A stretch of DNA of 64,000 nt, taken from the NCBI GenBank assembly GCA_963752755.1, contig CAVVZJ010000004.1:558001-622000 (forward strand). Reading direction: 5' to 3'. Origin of the DNA: CAVVZJ01 sp963752755. GTDB taxonomy: Bacteria; Planctomycetota; Planctomycetia; Isosphaerales; Isosphaeraceae. The notes beneath the pieces were generated by a model. That model saw only the letters and a list, made by a program, of their open reading frames with translations, did not search any database and was not told the origin of the DNA. A program made the position numbers and the translations under genes. Numbering within the stretch: the stretch's first letter is position 1; each line of letters begins with the position of its first letter. Positions 27,763 through 37,238 of the stretch are shown here, one piece after another.

Positions 27763-28689
27763 TCACGAAGCCGATCGAGAAGAAATCTGCGTTTTCGCTT
27801 TAACTGAAAACGAGTGCTGTCCCCTGCCGAGTTCGATTGTTTGAAAAGCCTTCAAGAAGAGGACATTTAACTGTCCCGATTGTTCCAATGCGGCCACGGA
27901 CACAGGCGATAGTCTCCGGTTCTCGAAGCGGTAGGCGAGGTAACCTAGATCGGACATGAGTGTGAGGAGTTGCCGGGCGTCGCTACCCAGTTCGCGGAGG
28001 AAACGGTCAGTCACCTCGCAAAGGACCGCCGGACCCGTGGGATCGGCCAGATGCCGGGTGAAGCCGCGGATCGCCAGCAACTCCGCTCCTTCCAGGTCGA
28101 TCTTTACGAGACGGACAGGTGGACAGCCCTCCAGCAACTCATCCAGTGTGACTGATGGTACATCCCAGTGCGGAGCATTCCCATCGCCGGGGCGAACTGA
28201 GTTGGCACCGATGTTGTTGTCGTGCGGCTGATAGATTCGCACCGAGCCGGTTCGATCGGAGACGGCGAATTCGTAAAGCGTGATGTTCTTCATCGGATTG
28301 AGATCGAGGTTCCGTCGAAGTTTTTGAACGGTCGGCGGGACCGGTTCGAGTGCGATCACGCGTCCCTCCTCCCCAACCGACTGCGCCGCGATCAGGCTGA
28401 AGTAACCAATGTTGGCCCCGAGATCGACGAAGATGTCACCCGGTCTCAGGAGGCGTCTGACCACCCAAGTCTCGTCCGGTTCCCAGCAGCTCCAGTAATA
28501 GCTGAACAGCTCGATGAAGTTTGACGGGTCCAGGTGCATCCGGATGCCGTACTTGAGCCGCTGGACCCCGGCAGGAACCTCGCGAAATCCGGATCGAGCC
28601 AGGAAATGAAGCCAGAGTCTCCACTTCCCTCGCTCGATCGGAAACGAGGAGAAATAACAACGAGCTAACCGATTAATGATTGACCTCAT
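27763..28689 (-). CDS. FkbM-family methyltransferase
   Basis: This 308-residue S-adenosylmethionine-dependent O-methyltransferase has motif I FVDLGANIGYFSLIAA, the acidic ALEPVPPTVQKLRRNL and the FkbM hallmark VRLVKIDLEGAELLAIRGF. Such enzymes methylate sugar hydroxyls in surface polysaccharides. The start overlaps the upstream acyltransferase stop by four bases. A second FkbM protein is encoded at 32913-33824. Confidence 0.87.
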   Translation of the reverse strand: MRSIINRLARCYFSSFPIERGKWRLWLHFLARSGFREVPAGVQRLKYGIRMHLDPSNFIELFSYYWSCWEPDETWVVRRLLRPGDIFVDLGANIGYFSLIAAQSVGEEGRVIALEPVPPTVQKLRRNLDLNPMKNITLYEFAVSDRTGSVRIYQPHDNNIGANSVRPGDGNAPHWDVPSVTLDELLEGCPPVRLVKIDLEGAELLAIRGFTRHLADPTGPAVLCEVTDRFLRELGSDARQLLTLMSDLGYLAYRFENRRLSPVSVAALEQSGQLNVLFLKAFQTIELGRGQHSFSVKAKTQISSRSAS

Positions 28690-29381
28690 TGTCTATTGCC
28701 CAATTCCTGCCAGTCCGCCGTGATCGTCACTTCGCCCTGGGGACGATCCGTATCGTGGTTCCATGGACCATCCTGGCATTCCTTCGTTTTCGACATTTGG
28801 CCATCACGATACCGCACCACGTGGGCAGGCACCCCGACGGCTATCGCCAGGTCCGGGATGCTCCGAGTGACGACGGCCCCGGCGCCGATGACTCCATGAT
28901 CTCCCACATCGGCCATGACGACCGCGCGCTCTCCGATCCAGCTATCGCAACCGATCCGGACTCGCGGCCACGATCCCGATTGGTCGCGAATCGGGAGGTC
29001 AAGGCGTTCGATGCCGTGCTGGCTTCCGCCGTTGGTCACGGAAACATGAGAGGCCAGCAACACATCATCCCCCAACGTCACGTCGCCCAGAGAGCAGTAT
29101 GGTCCGACATAAACTCCTCGACCAATCTCCGCAGTCGGGTGGGAAAGGAGTGTTCCAAAACCGATCCAGGCGTCGTTCCCACATCTCGGCAGGACCAGTC
29201 GGTAAAAGGCCCGTCGCAGGAGAATTCCGGTTAGTCCGGGCACGAGGGCGAACGCTTGCGACCAGCCTGGGAAGGCGTACTCCGCTCCGAGGACTACTCT
29301 CCCCAACTGATAGAGCAGAAAGGCCGGCAGGACCAGGAGCGTTGCCAGTACCGATATGATGACCTTCAATGAGTGTCTCAT
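28686..29381 (-). CDS. Left-handed beta-helix (hexapeptide) acyltransferase
   Basis: The protein has 231 residues from the ATG at 29381. An N-terminal membrane segment (about residues 7-25) is followed by hexapeptide repeats (AEIGRGVYVGPYCSLGDVTLGDDVLLASHVSV, then IGCDSWIGERAVVMADVGDHGVIGAGAVVTRSIP), as in maltose/serine/galactoside O-acetyltransferases. It would acetylate a sugar of the repeat unit, opposing or complementing the deacetylase at 4.7 kb. The frame is open to 29495, but that portion overlaps the preceding gene; the ATG with an ATGA overlap is preferred. Confidence 0.83.
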   Translation of the reverse strand: MRHSLKVIISVLATLLVLPAFLLYQLGRVVLGAEYAFPGWSQAFALVPGLTGILLRRAFYRLVLPRCGNDAWIGFGTLLSHPTAEIGRGVYVGPYCSLGDVTLGDDVLLASHVSVTNGGSQHGIERLDLPIRDQSGSWPRVRIGCDSWIGERAVVMADVGDHGVIGAGAVVTRSIPDLAIAVGVPAHVVRYRDGQMSKTKECQDGPWNHDTDRPQGEVTITADWQELGNRQ

Positions 29382-30573
29382 GAGGTGAGCGTCCGCCTCT
29401 TCCGGACCTTCTGGCTCTCCGGACTGGACGATTGCAGGAGCCAGGGCTCTACTCGATGGACGATCGCCTTCCAATCGAACTCTGCGACGGCCCAACGCCG
29501 GGCCCGATGTTCCATGATAATTAACCGGGTGTGATCGGAGAGCAAATCGACCACCGCTCTGGCAATAGCGCTGGGGTCATCGCAGTCGACGACAAACCCG
29601 GTCTCGCCATCCCGCAAGGTTTCGGGGCGCCGCCGGAATTCCCCGCGATCACCGCCTTTCCACACGCCTGAGCCTCGACCAGTACCATCCCGAAACCTTC
29701 GATATCGGAATTGACCCGGCGATTCGGGAGCGCGAACAAGTCACACTGCTGATAGGCCCTCAACAGCGTAATATCGTCGCGTTCACCTAGAAACTGTGTG
29801 TGAGCTTCGACGTCGAGCAGGCGGGCCAGTTTCTCAAGGGCGAGACGTTCCTCGCCATCACCGAGGATGGCATAAAGGATTTTGGGGACCGCCTTGCGGA
29901 TGGCCGGCAGGGCTTCGATCAATCGATCGTGTCCTTTCCGCTTCTGGAGCCGCCCGACGGTAAGAATCACCGTGCGGCCCTCCCACCCGAGCGATTCTCG
30001 ATCCTGGGAGCATTCCGCGGGAACGAAGTAATCAGTATCAACTCCTGGGTTCAGCACTATGATCCGATTCTCAGGAACGCTCCAAGCCTCTCGGAGCAGT
30101 TCTGCGGTGTGCTGACTGTTGGCGATCATTAATCTCGCTCCCGCGAGCACCCAGCGCGTCAACCAGGTCAGCTCGCGGCTGGTCGTCGCAAGGGTCAACT
30201 CCTCACCATGCACGAAGCAGAGGTATGGAGTTCCGGCCACGCGCTTCAAGGCCAAGGCGCTCAGGCCTTCTGGGAGGCACTTACCGGCGTGGATCGTGGA
30301 GATGCTCTCGGACAAAATCCGTCGTCGCAGCAAGCCGAGCAGCCGACCATGAGCACGCATCGATCCGGCGTGGAGCACGCCCCAGGTTGGAAGCGACATT
30401 GGCGTCCGGATGATTCGCAAATCGTGTCCGCGATCATAATCCTTCTGTCCAGGAGCTTCTCCCGCCATGATGAGCACCTGATCCCGTGGGAGCCGACCGT
30501 AGAGTTCTCGAAACCAGCGGCCACTCCCTCCGGTCCTGGGCGGGAATACTTCGGTCAGCAGCAAAATACTCAT
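29378..30573 (-). CDS. Glycosyltransferase family 4, one apparent frameshift
   Basis: This GT-B enzyme of about 398 residues has LLLTEVFPPRTGGSGRWFRELY at the N-terminus, IHAGKCLPEGLSALAL, VILTVGRLQKRKGHDRLIEALP and DIEGFGMVLVEAQACGKAVIAGNSGG. Just after that last motif, near 29625, one G appears to be missing. The other frame continues as PETLRDGETGFVVDCDDPSAIARAVVDLL to the stop at 29378, which is exactly the expected family C-terminus. The length fits GT4 once repaired. The gene works within the locus as one of several sugar-adding enzymes; its donor is unknown. Confidence 0.83.
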
Positions 30574-30575
30574 GC

Positions 30576-31715
30576 TTATGTCTCCACAGTCCCGTGGAGC
30601 ACGTTGTGATACTCTCTCAAGATATTTCGAACATGCGTCTGCAGGCTAAACCGTGTTTCGCATACTTTCCGGCCCTCATCCCCGAAACGGTTGCGGGTTG
30701 TCTCCTCATTGATCAAGCGGCCGAGGGCTGACGCAAGAGCATCGGGATCTTGCGGAGGGACCAGCAAACCGGTCCGCTTGTCCTCGATCATCTCGGGGAT
30801 GCCTCCAATGTTCGTTCCGACAACGGGCCGTCTGAATGCCATCGCCTCCATCGTCACCAGGCCGAGCGGCTCGACCCGAGACGGCATGGTCACGATATCC
30901 GCCGCCACCATCCAGGTGCCAACCTCATGTTGGAAGCCCAGAAAACGTGGCTTGCATCGGAGCGACTCGGCGAGCTTCTCCATGGCGAACCGATAGCGGC
31001 CTCCACCTTGCAAATCCTCACCGATAAGGACGAGCTCCGCAGTCGGTTCAGCCCTCAAGCTAGCCCAGGCCCGGATCAGATCCTGGACCCCTTTGTGCTC
31101 GTTGATTTGTCCCGCAAAGAGAACGATCACGCGATCCAGTGTCAGTCCGAGTCGAGCACGCGCCTGCCGTCTCGCCGAAGCGTTGGGAGCAGGCGGTAGC
31201 GGCAAGCCATCATGGACAACTGCCCTTCCTGCGTATCGAAACCGCGCTGACTTGTGATAGAACTCTTCCATTAAGGAACGGGACACGAAGAGATGCCGCT
31301 CAGCCCCGAACTTGTCGAACCAGTCGATCGCTCTCCCATCGAACGTAAACCGGTGGTGGCAGACTCTCGGGATGCCGAGACCCCTTGCCGCGTCCGAGGT
31401 GATCTGGTGCGTTGGAAGGTCATTGCTGTGAATCAACGTCGGCCGAAAGTTGCGGAGTAGCTGCCGGAGTCTCTTCCGGTCCCTCACATAGCGCGGCCAT
31501 TGCCACTTGTCGGTGAAGGACATCGGCGTCGTCAGGCATCGCAGGCCGACCCGCTCCATCTGCTCCAGGACCGGACCGCGCGTGCCGAGGATCACCAGGA
31601 CCTCGTGACCGACTCCCTGCAAACCCAGGGCCAGACGCTCGGCGGCGACCTCCGCGCCGCCGACGAAGGGCGCCATACTTGTGAGGGCGATGCGAAGGGG
31701 ACGCTCTCCGGTCAT
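30576..31715 (-). CDS. Glycosyltransferase family 4
   Basis: This 379-residue GT4 enzyme starts MTGERPLRIALTSMAPFVGGAEVAAERLALGL. The donor half has IVLFAGQINEHKGVQDLIRAWASL, LVLIGEDLQGGGRYRFAMEKL and PSRVEPLGLVTMEAMAFRRPVVGTNIGGIPEMI with the expected glutamates. The frame is open upstream to 31769, but the ATG at 31715 lies nine bases inside the intergenic side of the previous stop (31724) and is the natural start. Linkage and sugar are unknown. Confidence 0.87.
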   Translation of the reverse strand: MTGERPLRIALTSMAPFVGGAEVAAERLALGLQGVGHEVLVILGTRGPVLEQMERVGLRCLTTPMSFTDKWQWPRYVRDRKRLRQLLRNFRPTLIHSNDLPTHQITSDAARGLGIPRVCHHRFTFDGRAIDWFDKFGAERHLFVSRSLMEEFYHKSARFRYAGRAVVHDGLPLPPAPNASARRQARARLGLTLDRVIVLFAGQINEHKGVQDLIRAWASLRAEPTAELVLIGEDLQGGGRYRFAMEKLAESLRCKPRFLGFQHEVGTWMVAADIVTMPSRVEPLGLVTMEAMAFRRPVVGTNIGGIPEMIEDKRTGLLVPPQDPDALASALGRLINEETTRNRFGDEGRKVCETRFSLQTHVRNILREYHNVLHGTVET

Positions 31716-31723
31716 TGGCAGTC

Positions 31724-32911
31724 TCAGACAGCAGCATTTGTCTGTTTCAGTTCCCGGTGATCGCTCCACGCCAACCCTCGTTCCCGATTCAGAAGAGAAG
31801 CATAAACCGACATCAAATCAATTAGTGTTTTCGCCGGATCGAATGTCTCGGTGACGCGTTGGCGAGCGGCTTGGCCGAGTTCGAGCCTGAACTGGGACTG
31901 TTCGGCGAGTTCTCGGACCGCGGCTTTCAGGCCGGCCAGGTCGCCCGTCTCAACAACCCGTCCCGCAGCTCCCACCACCTCACCGACTGAGCCTCCTCGG
32001 TAGGCGGCCACGGCACGTCCGCAGGCCATCGCTTCGCAGACGCTATTGCCGAACGTCTCGTATTCGCAGGTGCTGACAAAAATGTCCAGGGCGTGATGGA
32101 ACGGCTCGATAGGCTCCAGGTTTCCCAGCCATTGCAGACGACGGCCCAATTCCTTGGACGCAATTCGCCCCAGTAAGTCCTCTCGATAGGCTTCATCGCC
32201 CGGCATGGCATCACCGGCGATCCTTCCAACGATCCGTGGGTTTTCACTCGCCAGGTCCGCGACCAGGTCGATAAACTCCTCCAAACGCTTGATGGGTTTG
32301 AAGGCCGAGGCCGTTCCGACGACGATCTCGTCCGACGCGACGCCCCACTCGCGACGTGTCGCATCACGGCCGGCCCCGAGCCGTCCAAACCGGCCGAGGT
32401 CGAGACCGAGGTAAAGGATGCGTTGACGCTGTTCTGGGACCAAGCCTGCGACGGCCGCGGCCGAGTCGTCCCGCTGCTGACATGAAGTCCAGAGCAGGGC
32501 ATCGGGTCGTCGGCTCGGCAGCCCGAATGCCCACTCGCAGAACGCCCGCGAGACCAAGAACCGGACATGGCAGACCAGGGGTACGCCGAGTAGACGGCGC
32601 AGCATCAGACCGAACGGATAGACGTTGTGCTCGTTGCAATGTACCAACTCGACCCCTTGACGCCTGGCCCACCGAGCCACCCGCCAGGCGTGTCCGAGGC
32701 TCGGAATCGGCCACCGACGGTCCGGCCAAGGCATCGGGTCGACCCGGCACGGGAACCCACGCGATTCGAGCCAGCGTGTCAAGTCTCCCTCCGACTGCGC
32801 CACGACGACGCCCTCCAGGCCCACACTTCGGCCTAGCTCCAACCAGCTCTGGAGGATTCTCGCGGTGCTCCCCAGGTTCGGATTATTTGTCAGGAAAAGG
32901 ATCTTTCTCAT
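31724..32911 (-). CDS. Glycosyltransferase family 4
   Basis: This 395-residue GT4 enzyme starts MRKILFLTNNPNLGSTARILQSWLEL at 32911, one base after the stop of the FkbM gene. Donor-half motifs are IVVGTASAFKPIKRLEEFIDLV and CEYETFGNSVCEAMACGRAVAAYRGGSVGEVV. The frame runs on to 33109, but the upstream part is the FkbM gene in another frame. Confidence 0.86.
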   Translation of the reverse strand: MRKILFLTNNPNLGSTARILQSWLELGRSVGLEGVVVAQSEGDLTRWLESRGFPCRVDPMPWPDRRWPIPSLGHAWRVARWARRQGVELVHCNEHNVYPFGLMLRRLLGVPLVCHVRFLVSRAFCEWAFGLPSRRPDALLWTSCQQRDDSAAAVAGLVPEQRQRILYLGLDLGRFGRLGAGRDATRREWGVASDEIVVGTASAFKPIKRLEEFIDLVADLASENPRIVGRIAGDAMPGDEAYREDLLGRIASKELGRRLQWLGNLEPIEPFHHALDIFVSTCEYETFGNSVCEAMACGRAVAAYRGGSVGEVVGAAGRVVETGDLAGLKAAVRELAEQSQFRLELGQAARQRVTETFDPAKTLIDLMSVYASLLNRERGLAWSDHRELKQTNAAV

Positions 32912-32912
32912 C

Positions 32913-33824
32913 TCAGTCGTCCGCGACTCCCTGGGAAGGTTCCGCAATCGTTTGCGTCGTGAAGAGAGCGTTGAACTGCTCACCCCACGAGCCGGAGGAG
33001 GCGTCACTCTCCGCGACCGGCGCCAGACCGCCATCGCTGATCGCGTACATCCGATATCCGAGACGGAAGAGCGGCTCGCAGAGGGTTTCCACCGAGTCCC
33101 CCAGAGCATTCAAGTAGGATTCGGTGACCTCGACGATCAGGTCCGGCCGATCCCTTTTCAGTCGTTCGTGCATCCCGGCGAGGACCTTCGCCTCGGCCCC
33201 TTCCACGTCGATCTTCATCAGGGCCACTCGTCGGTCGGTCGGCAAAACGTCATCGAGCCGAATCGTCCGGACCCGCGAGACTTCAGAGACGTCCTCAATC
33301 GCCCGCAGCGAGGAGCACCCTTGGTGATCCTCAGGGCCCGCGTAGTAAGCGGCTTCTCCGGAGATGTCGGATACCGCTTCCGACCGGACGATGACATTTG
33401 ATGCACCGTTTCGACTCAGATTCGCCTCCAGTTCGCTGCGCGCCCTGACGAGTGGTTCGAAAGCGACGACCAGCCCTGATGGGCCGACCCGTCGCGACCC
33501 GAGCAAGGTGAAGAAGCCGATGTTCGCCCCGACATCAATGAAGAGGTCCCCCGGCTGCAGCCGTTCGGCGATCAACCGAGCTGTTGCCGGCTCGTAGTCG
33601 CCTGTCACGTAGACGTGCCGTCCCAGCCAGTCGCCCTGGTCGAGCCTCAAGAGGAACCCGTATCGCGTCCGGACCGTTCGGTAGTGTTTGCCCCGAAGCA
33701 CCCACCGTGAGAGCGGCAGGGCCAGGTTGAGGAGCCGCCATCGTCCAAATTCCCAGGGCGACCACCGCAGGTAGAACGCAAGCGATTCCAGTGCAATTGT
33801 CGACCCAAGCTTCGGGAGCATCAT
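32913..33824 (-). CDS. FkbM-family methyltransferase
   Basis: This 303-residue S-adenosylmethionine-dependent methyltransferase has FIDVGANIGFFTLLGSRRVG, VVAFEPLVRARSELEANLSRNG and the family hallmark VALMKIDVEGAEAKVLAGM. An N-terminal helical region of about 80 residues precedes the catalytic fold. The ATG at 33824 overlaps the upstream stop (ATGATG arrangement). Two FkbM proteins in one locus suggest two different O-methylations of the polymer. Confidence 0.86.
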   Translation of the reverse strand: MMLPKLGSTIALESLAFYLRWSPWEFGRWRLLNLALPLSRWVLRGKHYRTVRTRYGFLLRLDQGDWLGRHVYVTGDYEPATARLIAERLQPGDLFIDVGANIGFFTLLGSRRVGPSGLVVAFEPLVRARSELEANLSRNGASNVIVRSEAVSDISGEAAYYAGPEDHQGCSSLRAIEDVSEVSRVRTIRLDDVLPTDRRVALMKIDVEGAEAKVLAGMHERLKRDRPDLIVEVTESYLNALGDSVETLCEPLFRLGYRMYAISDGGLAPVAESDASSGSWGEQFNALFTTQTIAEPSQGVADD

Positions 33825-34897
33825 CCTCGTTGCCCTATCGCAGGCCCCTCGGCCACCACTGTGGACGCACTCCGGCGGGCCGAGAAGGAGTGCCGCAGGA
33901 GGGCCAACAGATACGTCTTCCAGCATGCGAGATCCCAAGGCCAGAGGGCCAGACCGCGCCGGTACATCGCCAGAGCCTCACGGGACTCATGCTTGCGCCA
34001 GAGCCAATAACCGAGCCGCCAGAAGTATTCGCCGCTCAGCCGACGGTCAAGGGCTCGCAAGGCCGTGGGCGCTAGCAAACCCTCGTCGCGCAATGCCTCG
34101 TACCCTGAGATCAACTCCCGGATCACTCGCGCTGTCCTCGCCGGATCGGACCCTCCGCCTGCAGCCGACGAGTTTTGGTCGTGGACGTAATAGAGCAGGT
34201 GGACGTCGTCGATATAGCCCAGTCGGTGACCGATCGCGAGGGCACGGACTGCGAAGACCTGGTCTTCCGACTCGTTGCGAGGCTCAGTCCGGAACCGCTT
34301 CGTTTCAAAGACACGGCGACGGAAAACCGAGCCCTGGAGCCCACAGTAAACACCCTGGAGGATCGCACAAGCAAGCGCTGCTGGGTCCTCGATAATCCGG
34401 AGTGGACCGACGTCCCGCGCCCGCAGTCGCAAGAACGCCCGGGCACGGTCACCCTCGTAAAAGGTACTCCTCGCCAGCGTCCGACCGGTATCCTCGTCCA
34501 CAATCCGGCTGGCGGCATAGACCCAATCCACCTCCGGACTCTTGACCAATGCTGCCACGCAGTGATCCAGGTGGTGCGGAAGCCAGACGTCGTCGCTGTC
34601 GTAGAATGCGACGTATTCTCCCATCGCATGGTCAAGACCAGCGTTTCTTGCCGCATACGCCCCCAGGTTTTTCTGATATGCGTACTGGACGGGACGATCG
34701 CTATCGCTGCGAAACCGGTCCACGACCTCGGCGGTCGCGTCAGTGCTACCGTCGTCGATCACCAACAATTCCCAGTCGCGGAGTTGTTGCGATCGGATCG
34801 CCTCCAGGGCCCTCGGGAGGAACCGCGAACGGTTGTAGGTTGGCAGGATGATGCTGACCATCGGGCCGTAGTCGCCCATCCGTCCGTTGTCAATCAT
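33821..34897 (-). CDS. Glycosyltransferase family 2
   Basis: This 358-residue GT-A enzyme starts MIDNGRMGDYGPMVSIILPTYNRSRFLPRALEAI. It has the nucleotide site LLVIDDGSTDATAEVVDRF and the metal-binding YVAFYDSDDVWLPHHLDHCV. The C-terminal third has no recognised domain. The start at 34897 overlaps the stop of the fusion gene upstream. It is likely to add one sugar of the repeat unit. Confidence 0.87.
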   Translation of the reverse strand: MIDNGRMGDYGPMVSIILPTYNRSRFLPRALEAIRSQQLRDWELLVIDDGSTDATAEVVDRFRSDSDRPVQYAYQKNLGAYAARNAGLDHAMGEYVAFYDSDDVWLPHHLDHCVAALVKSPEVDWVYAASRIVDEDTGRTLARSTFYEGDRARAFLRLRARDVGPLRIIEDPAALACAILQGVYCGLQGSVFRRRVFETKRFRTEPRNESEDQVFAVRALAIGHRLGYIDDVHLLYYVHDQNSSAAGGGSDPARTARVIRELISGYEALRDEGLLAPTALRALDRRLSGEYFWRLGYWLWRKHESREALAMYRRGLALWPWDLACWKTYLLALLRHSFSARRSASTVVAEGPAIGQRG

Positions 34898-37236
34898 CAC
34901 GCATCGCTTCCTCGTGAGCCCACAAGTCGAGCGGATTCCAGCCAATCGAGTGTCAGGGCCAACGCCCGCTCGCGTTTGATCGGTGGATCGTATCCCAGTA
35001 TCTGCCGCGCCTTCTCGACGCGGATCGTCGCCGGGCGAGGCCGGATCTCCATCATGTCACTGTCGTCGCTCGTCGGCCTCCGGTAGATCTCGACCGCATC
35101 TGACCCGAGCCCTCGCAGGAGACGGCTCTCCAGCATGGGGTACCGTTCCAGCAACAGTCGCGGTAGGCGACCGATTGGATCGGTCTGCAAGACCCGGCGA
35201 CCGAAAGCCCGGAATTCCGGTGACTTCAGGATCAATCCCCCAACTCGCCACCACGACGCCAGCCAGGCCGCCGGGCCCCTCGCCCTGACACGTGACGGTC
35301 GCGAACCTCCGGGCATTCTCGGCAACTCGGCGCCCATGGCGTCAGCGAAGTAGCCGTAGAAGTCTCCCCAACTCAGGTCATCCCCATCGCTGATTGTGAA
35401 GACTTCGCCCGCGACACGATCTTCGGCTTCGAGGGCGCGGACGATCGCATGCGCCAGGTTATCGACATAGACCGTGTTTGATGGCGTCTCCGCCGAACCA
35501 GCCAGAACCAGCCGGCCGCGACCGAGGTACTGGATCGGCCGGATCGTGAACGTCCGTGAGTGCGGTCCGTAAACGTTGCCGGGACGGAGGACAACCACCG
35601 GCAGGCCCGCCCTCGCCGCTTTGAGCACTAGCCGTTCTGCCTCCACCTTGCTTTCTGCATAGTCGTCGCCTCGAGGCGGTCGGATCGGGGTTGTCTCATC
35701 GATCGTCTCTGTCACGTCATTGCCGTGGACGGCGATGGTGCTCAGGTGGACGAACCGCGAGACTTCCGCCGCCTTGGCCACTTCGATCAGACGTCGCGTG
35801 CCGCCGACCGTGACGGCGAAGATCTCACCACGACGACCGTAGGCCGTCCCGATGGCGCAATGAACGACTGCATCACAGCCTTCGACCGCACGCGCCACGT
35901 CCCCCGTAGATCGCAGGTCGCCCTGCACCATCTCCAACGGCAAACGTGCCAGCCTCGCGGCGCCGCTCGGTCGGTGGACCAGGGCCCGTACGTCCCAATC
36001 CCCGCCAATTTGAAGAATCTCCGCAAGCCGGCATCCGATGAATCCACTCGCCCCGGTGATCAAGACCCGCCGACGCCGTCTCCCCTGACTCGTCACCGAT
36101 GCCTTGGGATTCGATCGCGGCGTGTTTGCCTTGGGACCACCGAGTCCCGCCCAGACCCACGGTTCGTCGAGCGGCTCGCGGCGTCGGTAGCACTCGGCGA
36201 TCAGGCGGACCGTCCGCGTGGCCGAGTCACCGTCCAGCCGGGGCGGCTGACCGGTGCGGATCGCTTCGATCCAGTCATCAATGACACGTCGGTAAGCCTC
36301 GTAGCCCGGCAACGAGGGCAGGTCGGACCAATGCGCCCGGATCGTGTAATCTCGGCGCTCGCCTCGCGATGGGTCCTCCAAGGACAGTCCTCGAGGCTGG
36401 ATCAACAGTTCGGCGTGCTCACCGGTCCGAAGCTCCAACGTGCCCTGTTCACAATTGACCCGAAGACTATTACGCAGCTTGCGAGTACGGCTCAATTCCA
36501 CTCGGCCCTCGATCGACCGTCTGTCGTGCCCAAGTCGGAGCCGAAGGGCGGAGTCGGTCTCAACGCCACCCAGGGTGTTGTCCCGATAATCGAGGATTTC
36601 AGCCGGGCCGGGGAAAACCTCGAGGAGCAAGTCCAGCACATGCGAGCCGATATCGATGAGGACGCCACCTCCGCCCTGGTCCTTCCTCAGGTTGCTCAGA
36701 GTTGACAGGTCCCAGCCGTACTCGTCTCCCTCTTCGGCGTCGAACCCGATCAATCCGCCCAGCGCCATGCGTTCGAGGGCCGCGCGAAGCAGGCTGACGG
36801 CGGGAAAGAGGCGCCGGAAGTAGCCAGCGGACAGCGTGACCCCGGCCTCGCGGGCCGCCTCGTTCAGTGCTTGGGCCTCGTCCTCGTCGAGGGTCATCGG
36901 TTTCTCGACGAGCAGGTGCAGACCTCGCCCTGCTAGGGCGATTCCGCAAGGTGCATGGTGCGCCGGTGGCGTTGCGATCAAGGCGGCGTCAACCGTTGTG
37001 GAAGATAACTCGGAGGCATCATCCAGAACCGACGGCACGCCGTAAGCCTTGGCCAGCGCCTCGGCCCGCGACCGATCGTGGTCCACGAGCGCGACCAGGC
37101 GGATTCCTTCATGACCGGCCAGGACCGGCAGATGGAATCGCCGCGAGATCGCACCGCAACCGACCACGGCGACTCGCAACGGGCCGCCGCGATCCGCTTC
37201 AAGGCCCTGGCGCTCTTGCAAAGCAATGGACGTCAC
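34897..37236 (-). CDS. Fusion protein: Gfo/Idh/MocA oxidoreductase + NAD-dependent epimerase (SDR)
   Basis: One uninterrupted frame encodes about 779 residues with two nucleotide-sugar enzymes in series. Residues about 20-365 are a Gfo/Idh/MocA dehydrogenase (VAVVGCGAISRRFHLP, LLVEKPMTLDEDEAQAL, GGGGVLIDIGSHVLDLL). After a basic linker, residues about 390-779 are an extended SDR: RVLITGASGFIGCRLAEIL, HLSTIAVHG, the catalytic DDYAESKVEAER, and VVVLRPGNVYGP. They would catalyse oxidation/reduction and then epimerisation or reduction of one sugar nucleotide. The start is uncertain: GTG at 37236 or TTG at 37245, both just after GGAGGAG. Confidence 0.87.
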   Translation of the reverse strand: MTSIALQERQGLEADRGGPLRVAVVGCGAISRRFHLPVLAGHEGIRLVALVDHDRSRAEALAKAYGVPSVLDDASELSSTTVDAALIATPPAHHAPCGIALAGRGLHLLVEKPMTLDEDEAQALNEAAREAGVTLSAGYFRRLFPAVSLLRAALERMALGGLIGFDAEEGDEYGWDLSTLSNLRKDQGGGGVLIDIGSHVLDLLLEVFPGPAEILDYRDNTLGGVETDSALRLRLGHDRRSIEGRVELSRTRKLRNSLRVNCEQGTLELRTGEHAELLIQPRGLSLEDPSRGERRDYTIRAHWSDLPSLPGYEAYRRVIDDWIEAIRTGQPPRLDGDSATRTVRLIAECYRRREPLDEPWVWAGLGGPKANTPRSNPKASVTSQGRRRRRVLITGASGFIGCRLAEILQIGGDWDVRALVHRPSGAARLARLPLEMVQGDLRSTGDVARAVEGCDAVVHCAIGTAYGRRGEIFAVTVGGTRRLIEVAKAAEVSRFVHLSTIAVHGNDVTETIDETTPIRPPRGDDYAESKVEAERLVLKAARAGLPVVVLRPGNVYGPHSRTFTIRPIQYLGRGRLVLAGSAETPSNTVYVDNLAHAIVRALEAEDRVAGEVFTISDGDDLSWGDFYGYFADAMGAELPRMPGGSRPSRVRARGPAAWLASWWRVGGLILKSPEFRAFGRRVLQTDPIGRLPRLLLERYPMLESRLLRGLGSDAVEIYRRPTSDDSDMMEIRPRPATIRVEKARQILGYDPPIKRERALALTLDWLESARLVGSRGSDA

Positions 37237-37238
37237 GA

